Assembly (NCBI RefSeq): GCF_010725055.1
Contig: NZ_BJKB01000011.1
Location: 1 to 35,329, forward strand
DNA from: Gelidibacter japonicus
Lineage (GTDB): Bacteria; Bacteroidota; Bacteroidia; Flavobacteriales; Flavobacteriaceae
Direction: 5' to 3'
DNA: 35,329 nucleotides
Below the pieces are notes generated by a model. That model was not told the DNA's origin and searched no databases. It saw nothing but the letters and a program-made list of their open reading frames with translations. Positions 32,761 through 35,329 of the stretch are shown here, piece after piece (the stretch's first letter is position 1; the number at the start of each line of letters is the position of its first letter). The translations under genes were made by a program, and so were the position numbers.

Positions 32761-33753
32761 ATGAACTTATTTGAAGACTACAAAAATGTAATTAAAAAAG
32801 CGGTCGAGAACGACCCTACAAAATCAAACAGAATTCTTGGGCTAAGTGAGTCTGCGCTAGAAAGCAATCGTGAGTACCTTAAATCATTAAGGAACGAGCT
32901 TCCAGGCAGGGAACTATCGCCCGAGATGAAATTATTTGCCAAAGGAATGGGTGTGCCCGAAACTTTCGATTACCAACCCTTAGGAAGTCATCCAGATTTT
33001 GCATACTTAAAAGGCACCGATTTAGTCGAAGAGCATTGGATTATTTCAGGTTTTATAGACGTCAAGAAAAGTACCAAGTTATTCAACAATTTCACTAAAG
33101 CAACGGTAAGATTGATTACCGAAAGTATCATCAGAGCCTCAATGTTTGCGGTAAATCTTTGCGGCGGTTATGTCCATCGTATTCAAGGTGATGGTTTGAT
33201 GGTATATTTTGGCGGAAAGAATATCGAAAAACTGAAAGCAGTTGAAGATGCACTAAAATCCTTCTCTATGATATCCTACTTCGTCAAAAATGACCTAAAA
33301 GACTTTTTTGAGGAAAATGGTATTCAGGATATTCACACAAGAGCTGGACTGGATTTAGGCCATTCAAAACAGGTGGATTGGTTCTATTCCGGCATTGGCG
33401 AATCAGGTGAAGTTACCACGTGCAGCTTACATACCAGCCTTGCGCCGAAAATGCAGAGTAATGCTAAAAATAGTGGAATCGTAGTTGGACACAACATAAC
33501 TACTCAGCTGAGAAAAGACAAGTATTTTGAGCAGCGAAGTAAAGAAATACACGATTATGAAGATGGAAGAAAATACCATCAGTACAATTTCGATTGGGAA
33601 AGATATCTAGTTGACAATAACCTAGCCGTTCAAAACGATATGGGTGTTTTAGTGCTTACCATTAACATTACACCTGACCCCAATAGAAATAGCAGGGATT
33701 TATACCCAATAGCCTCAAAGAGCAAACCTTATTTTAACTATGGGCAAAAATGA
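32761..33753 (+). CDS. pycC: Class III nucleotidyl cyclase (PycC-like)
   Basis: 330 aa. A helical N-terminal region (~1-90) precedes a class III cyclase domain: SGFIDVKKSTKLFNN with metal-binding D100, GGYVHRIQGDGLMVYFGG with D144, then AGLDLGHSKQVDWFYSGIGE and TTCSLHTSLAPKMQSNAKNS, equivalent to the dimer-active-site segment. In Pycsar the enzyme makes cCMP or cUMP in response to phage; which base is used cannot be read here. The neighbour on the left is the PycTM-like effector. The C-terminal tail (YPIASKSKPYFNYGQK) is extended and overlaps the E2-like gene by 14 nt. Confidence 0.88.
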   Translation: MNLFEDYKNVIKKAVENDPTKSNRILGLSESALESNREYLKSLRNELPGRELSPEMKLFAKGMGVPETFDYQPLGSHPDFAYLKGTDLVEEHWIISGFIDVKKSTKLFNNFTKATVRLITESIIRASMFAVNLCGGYVHRIQGDGLMVYFGGKNIEKLKAVEDALKSFSMISYFVKNDLKDFFEENGIQDIHTRAGLDLGHSKQVDWFYSGIGESGEVTTCSLHTSLAPKMQSNAKNSGIVVGHNITTQLRKDKYFEQRSKEIHDYEDGRKYHQYNFDWERYLVDNNLAVQNDMGVLVLTINITPDPNRNSRDLYPIASKSKPYFNYGQK

Positions 33754-34414
33754 ACTTGACAAGGATATCATTAGTTTTCTGAACAATTACTTTGCATTTA
33801 AGGAAGTTAAAAGTCCCAAGAGCGGATATCGTGCTCTTGAAGGTAAAGTAAGTGTACTTGACAGGAAAAATAAACTTTGGGGGCAGTTTGAAATACTCAT
33901 TTTAATCAATGAGAAAAACTACCCATACACCATACCAATCGTCATTGAAAAGACAGAAATAATCAAAAGAGATTGGGATTTCCATATTTCAAAAGAAGGC
34001 GAATGCTGTTTGGATATACCCCACAAGCTTCTAAAAATGAAAAAACGGGGAATTGTCCTTGAAGAGTTTTACAGAGAAGTCATATATCCCTTTTTCGCCA
34101 ATTATCACTACAAAGTGGCAACTGACAAATACGCTAATGGCGAGTACAAACATCACTTTAAAGGCATTGCCCAATTTTATCAGGAAGAATATGGCCTTAA
34201 CAATTATGGGAATATTATTGCTTTGCTTGAAACAACTGTTTCAGGAATCAAATATCAACCGAATAAGCAATGTCCACTATGTGGTGGTTCAAAATACAAG
34301 AAATGTTGCCGTAAAAAAGTTTACAGTTTGCGAGGTTATGGTCTAGACCAATTAAAGCTTGATCTAGCTTTATTTAAGGAAAATAACCTAAAAACAGAGA
34401 ACATCTCAGTATAA
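33740..34414 (+). CDS. E2-like protein with SEC-C motif
   Basis: 224 aa. The first ~125 residues look like an E2 ubiquitin-conjugating fold: ALEGKVSVL and GQFEILILINEKNYPYTIPI (the YP-x-x-x-P turn), then FHISKEGECCLDIPHKL, which matches the E2 'H-N...G-x-C-L-D' active-site segment with C89/C90. The C-terminal part has CPLCGGSKYKKCC (C178, C181, C189, C190), a SEC-C zinc-binding motif. It starts in the last 14 nt of the cyclase gene, so expression is coupled. No E1 or ubiquitin-like protein is encoded nearby. By analogy with type II CBASS it could conjugate or prime the cyclase. Confidence 0.7.
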   Translation: MGKNELDKDIISFLNNYFAFKEVKSPKSGYRALEGKVSVLDRKNKLWGQFEILILINEKNYPYTIPIVIEKTEIIKRDWDFHISKEGECCLDIPHKLLKMKKRGIVLEEFYREVIYPFFANYHYKVATDKYANGEYKHHFKGIAQFYQEEYGLNNYGNIIALLETTVSGIKYQPNKQCPLCGGSKYKKCCRKKVYSLRGYGLDQLKLDLALFKENNLKTENISV

Positions 34415-34492
34415 AATCCAAATCCAAATAAGTTTTAGCATCAAAGAATATTAATTTGTATCAAGGAATATCTATTAGTGTAAAATGAAGAA
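34415..34492. other. AT-rich spacer at the island's right end
   Basis: No gene; precedes island-end repeat copy 3. Confidence 0.5.
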
Positions 34493-34516
34493 ATGTTGTA
34501 CCTATGTTGTACCCAA
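34493..34516. repeat. Island-end repeat, copy 3
   Basis: Same 23-24 bp motif as at 5984 and 6367, 59 bp before the 3' end of tRNA-Leu copy 2. Placement mirrors copy 1 relative to tRNA copy 1, so it marks the right end of the island. Confidence 0.75.
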
Positions 34517-34518
34517 AC

Positions 34519-34548
34519 AAAAAAACCTCCCAAAAATGAGAGGTTTTA
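34519..34548 (-). terminator. Terminator of tRNA-Leu copy 2
   Basis: On the minus strand AAAACCTCTCATTTTTGGGAGGTTTTTTT, a stem of AACCTC/GAGGTT extended by one mismatch, with a T-run. Confidence 0.75.
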
Positions 34549-34574
34549 TGACTGTAAATTAACAGTTGAAAAAG

Positions 34575-34656
34575 TGCGGGCGGGGAGACTCGAACTCCCA
34601 CACCTCGCGGCATCAGATCCTAAGTCTGACGTGTCTACCAATTCCACCACGCCCGC
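34575..34656 (-). tRNA. tRNA-Leu(UAG), copy 2
   Basis: 82 nt, minus strand; acceptor GCGGGCG/CGCCCGC fully paired; anticodon loop CTTAGGA (TAG). It differs from copy 1 at one anticodon-stem pair (C-G in copy 1, T-A here, both partners changed) and at the last acceptor pair. Both copies look functional. Confidence 0.95.
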
Positions 34657-34682
34657 TTTTTCAATATTTTAAGAACTTTTAT

Positions 34683-34935
34683 TTGGATAAATCCTAAGTC
34701 TAGCGTTTGTATTAATTCCGCCATTCACGCAATTTAAAAAACTCTATACTTATGTTAGGATAAGCCCTGAGTCAAACGTATCTTGAATTTATTCAGAAAA
34801 ATTCATCAATTCCGCTGCCGCTAAGTTTTAATGATTGCTTCATTAATATTGGGATAAATCCAAAGTATTAAAAATTATATTTGCTTTTTTCGACCAAATC
34901 CATTAACTATACATTGCGTGAATCCCCACGAGTTA
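34683..34935 (-). repeat. Decayed tRNA 5'-half copies (att array, right)
   Basis: TCCTAAGTCTAGCG...ATTAATTCCGCC...CACGC (34692-34730) is a decayed tRNA 5' half. The core TAAGTCT recurs at 34695 (74 bp from the tRNA core at 34621) and, further decayed, TGAGTCA at 34768 (73 bp on); fainter traces follow near 34862 and 34928. Same phase and decay pattern as the left array. Confidence 0.6.
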
Positions 34936-34975
34936 AACACCTCAATTCAATCTATGAAATAATCCATTTTAAAGG

Positions 34976-35329
34976 TCACTCCAGTATCAATTTCAATTTC
35001 TCCATATCTTGACTTACCTTTTTCTCCACTACTTTCGCATAAATTTGGGTTGTTGTCAATTTCGTATGTCCTAATAATTTAGACACTGTTTCAATCGGAA
35101 CCCCATTACTTAAGGTAACCGTCGTTGCAAAAGTGTGACGTGCCATATGGAAGGTAAGATTTTTTTTGATACCACAGAGATCTGCTATTTCCTTCAGATA
35201 GCTGTTTAATTTCTGATTTGAAAGTTTGGGTAAAAGGTGATCAGTGTCACAAGTCCTTACGTGCTCACTGTATTTGCCAATCAAATGTCCAGCCTTTGGC
35301 AGTAAGGGAATTTTAAACGGAGTGCCCGT
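34976..35329 (-). CDS. Tyrosine recombinase, 3' part (continues past the window)
   Basis: 117 codons visible before the stop; the 5' part lies beyond 35329. Contains LTFHMARHTFATTVTLSNGV (catalytic H-x-x-R), VSKLLGHTKLTTTQIYAKV (His and nucleophile Tyr). It resembles integrases of Bacteroidetes conjugative elements and is not close to the recombinase at 6477. It points toward tRNA-Leu copy 2, indicating another integrated element beyond the window. Confidence 0.9.
   Translation of the reverse strand, partial: TGTPFKIPLLPKAGHLIGKYSEHVRTCDTDHLLPKLSNQKLNSYLKEIADLCGIKKNLTFHMARHTFATTVTLSNGVPIETVSKLLGHTKLTTTQIYAKVVEKKVSQDMEKLKLILE

Noticed and set aside
32761-33753. CBASS CD-NTase instead of a class III cyclase
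   Set aside because: It lacks the nucleotidyltransferase GS...DxD pattern; the FxD and QGDG motifs are those of class III adenylate/guanylate-type cyclases.

Overview
The window looks like accessory DNA from a marine-type Flavobacteriaceae (Bacteroidetes) chromosome. Evidence for this: a type IX secretion (T9SS) adhesin with a gliding-motility-type C-terminal domain next to a PorP/SprF protein, Bacteroidetes -7 boxes (TAnnTTTG), A-rich ribosome-binding regions, families largely restricted to Bacteroidetes (DUF6876, TPR/LuxR-type sensors), and AT-rich DNA. All identifications are from reading the sequence; no database search was run.

Layout. (1) 1-4050: remnant of an integrative conjugative element, with the end of an IS21-like element (24-bp direct repeats), a minus-strand ssb / DUF6876 / 39-aa / 66-aa cluster, a long gene-free tract of decayed ~220-240 bp tandem repeats, a YegP-type gene and a small element gene. 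(2) 4095-5872: a type IV abortive-infection toxin-antitoxin pair (AbiEi/AbiEii) with twin operator palindromes. (3) 5984-6390: a tRNA-Leu(UAG) gene followed by decaying copies of its own 5' half at a 73-74 bp period, bracketed by a repeated ~23-bp motif. (4) 6477-34516: a ~28 kb island. It starts with a tyrosine recombinase whose C-terminus looks altered. Next come small membrane or secreted proteins of unknown role, a TPR-LuxR-type sensor, a 1716-aa T9SS adhesin with 11 near-identical 99-residue repeats, and PorP/SprF. An oxidoreductase / AraC / DUF2938 / two-methyltransferase cluster follows, then a ParB-like gene broken at an A8 tract. The right end is a defence island: a second AbiE-type pair (DUF6088 + nucleotidyltransferase), an HTH-ImmA/IrrE protein with a PIN-like partner, two tiny genes, and a three-gene Pycsar-like operon. 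(5) 34519-35329: a second tRNA-Leu(UAG) with the same decayed array, then the 3' end of an unrelated tyrosine recombinase running off the window.

The strongest candidate for an undescribed system is 32265-34414. A Pycsar-type transmembrane effector (PycTM-like) and a class III nucleotidyl cyclase (PycC-like) are followed, with a 14-nt overlap, by a protein combining an E2 ubiquitin-conjugating-like fold and a C-terminal SEC-C zinc motif. An E2-like partner is familiar from type II CBASS but is not part of the two-gene Pycsar architecture, so this may be a Pycsar analogue of short type II CBASS.

Three genes (8671-8887, 10395-11301, 26249-28037) are each restored to a full reading frame by removing one base from a homopolymer. 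That pattern fits either long-read indel errors or real slippage/phase-variable tracts.
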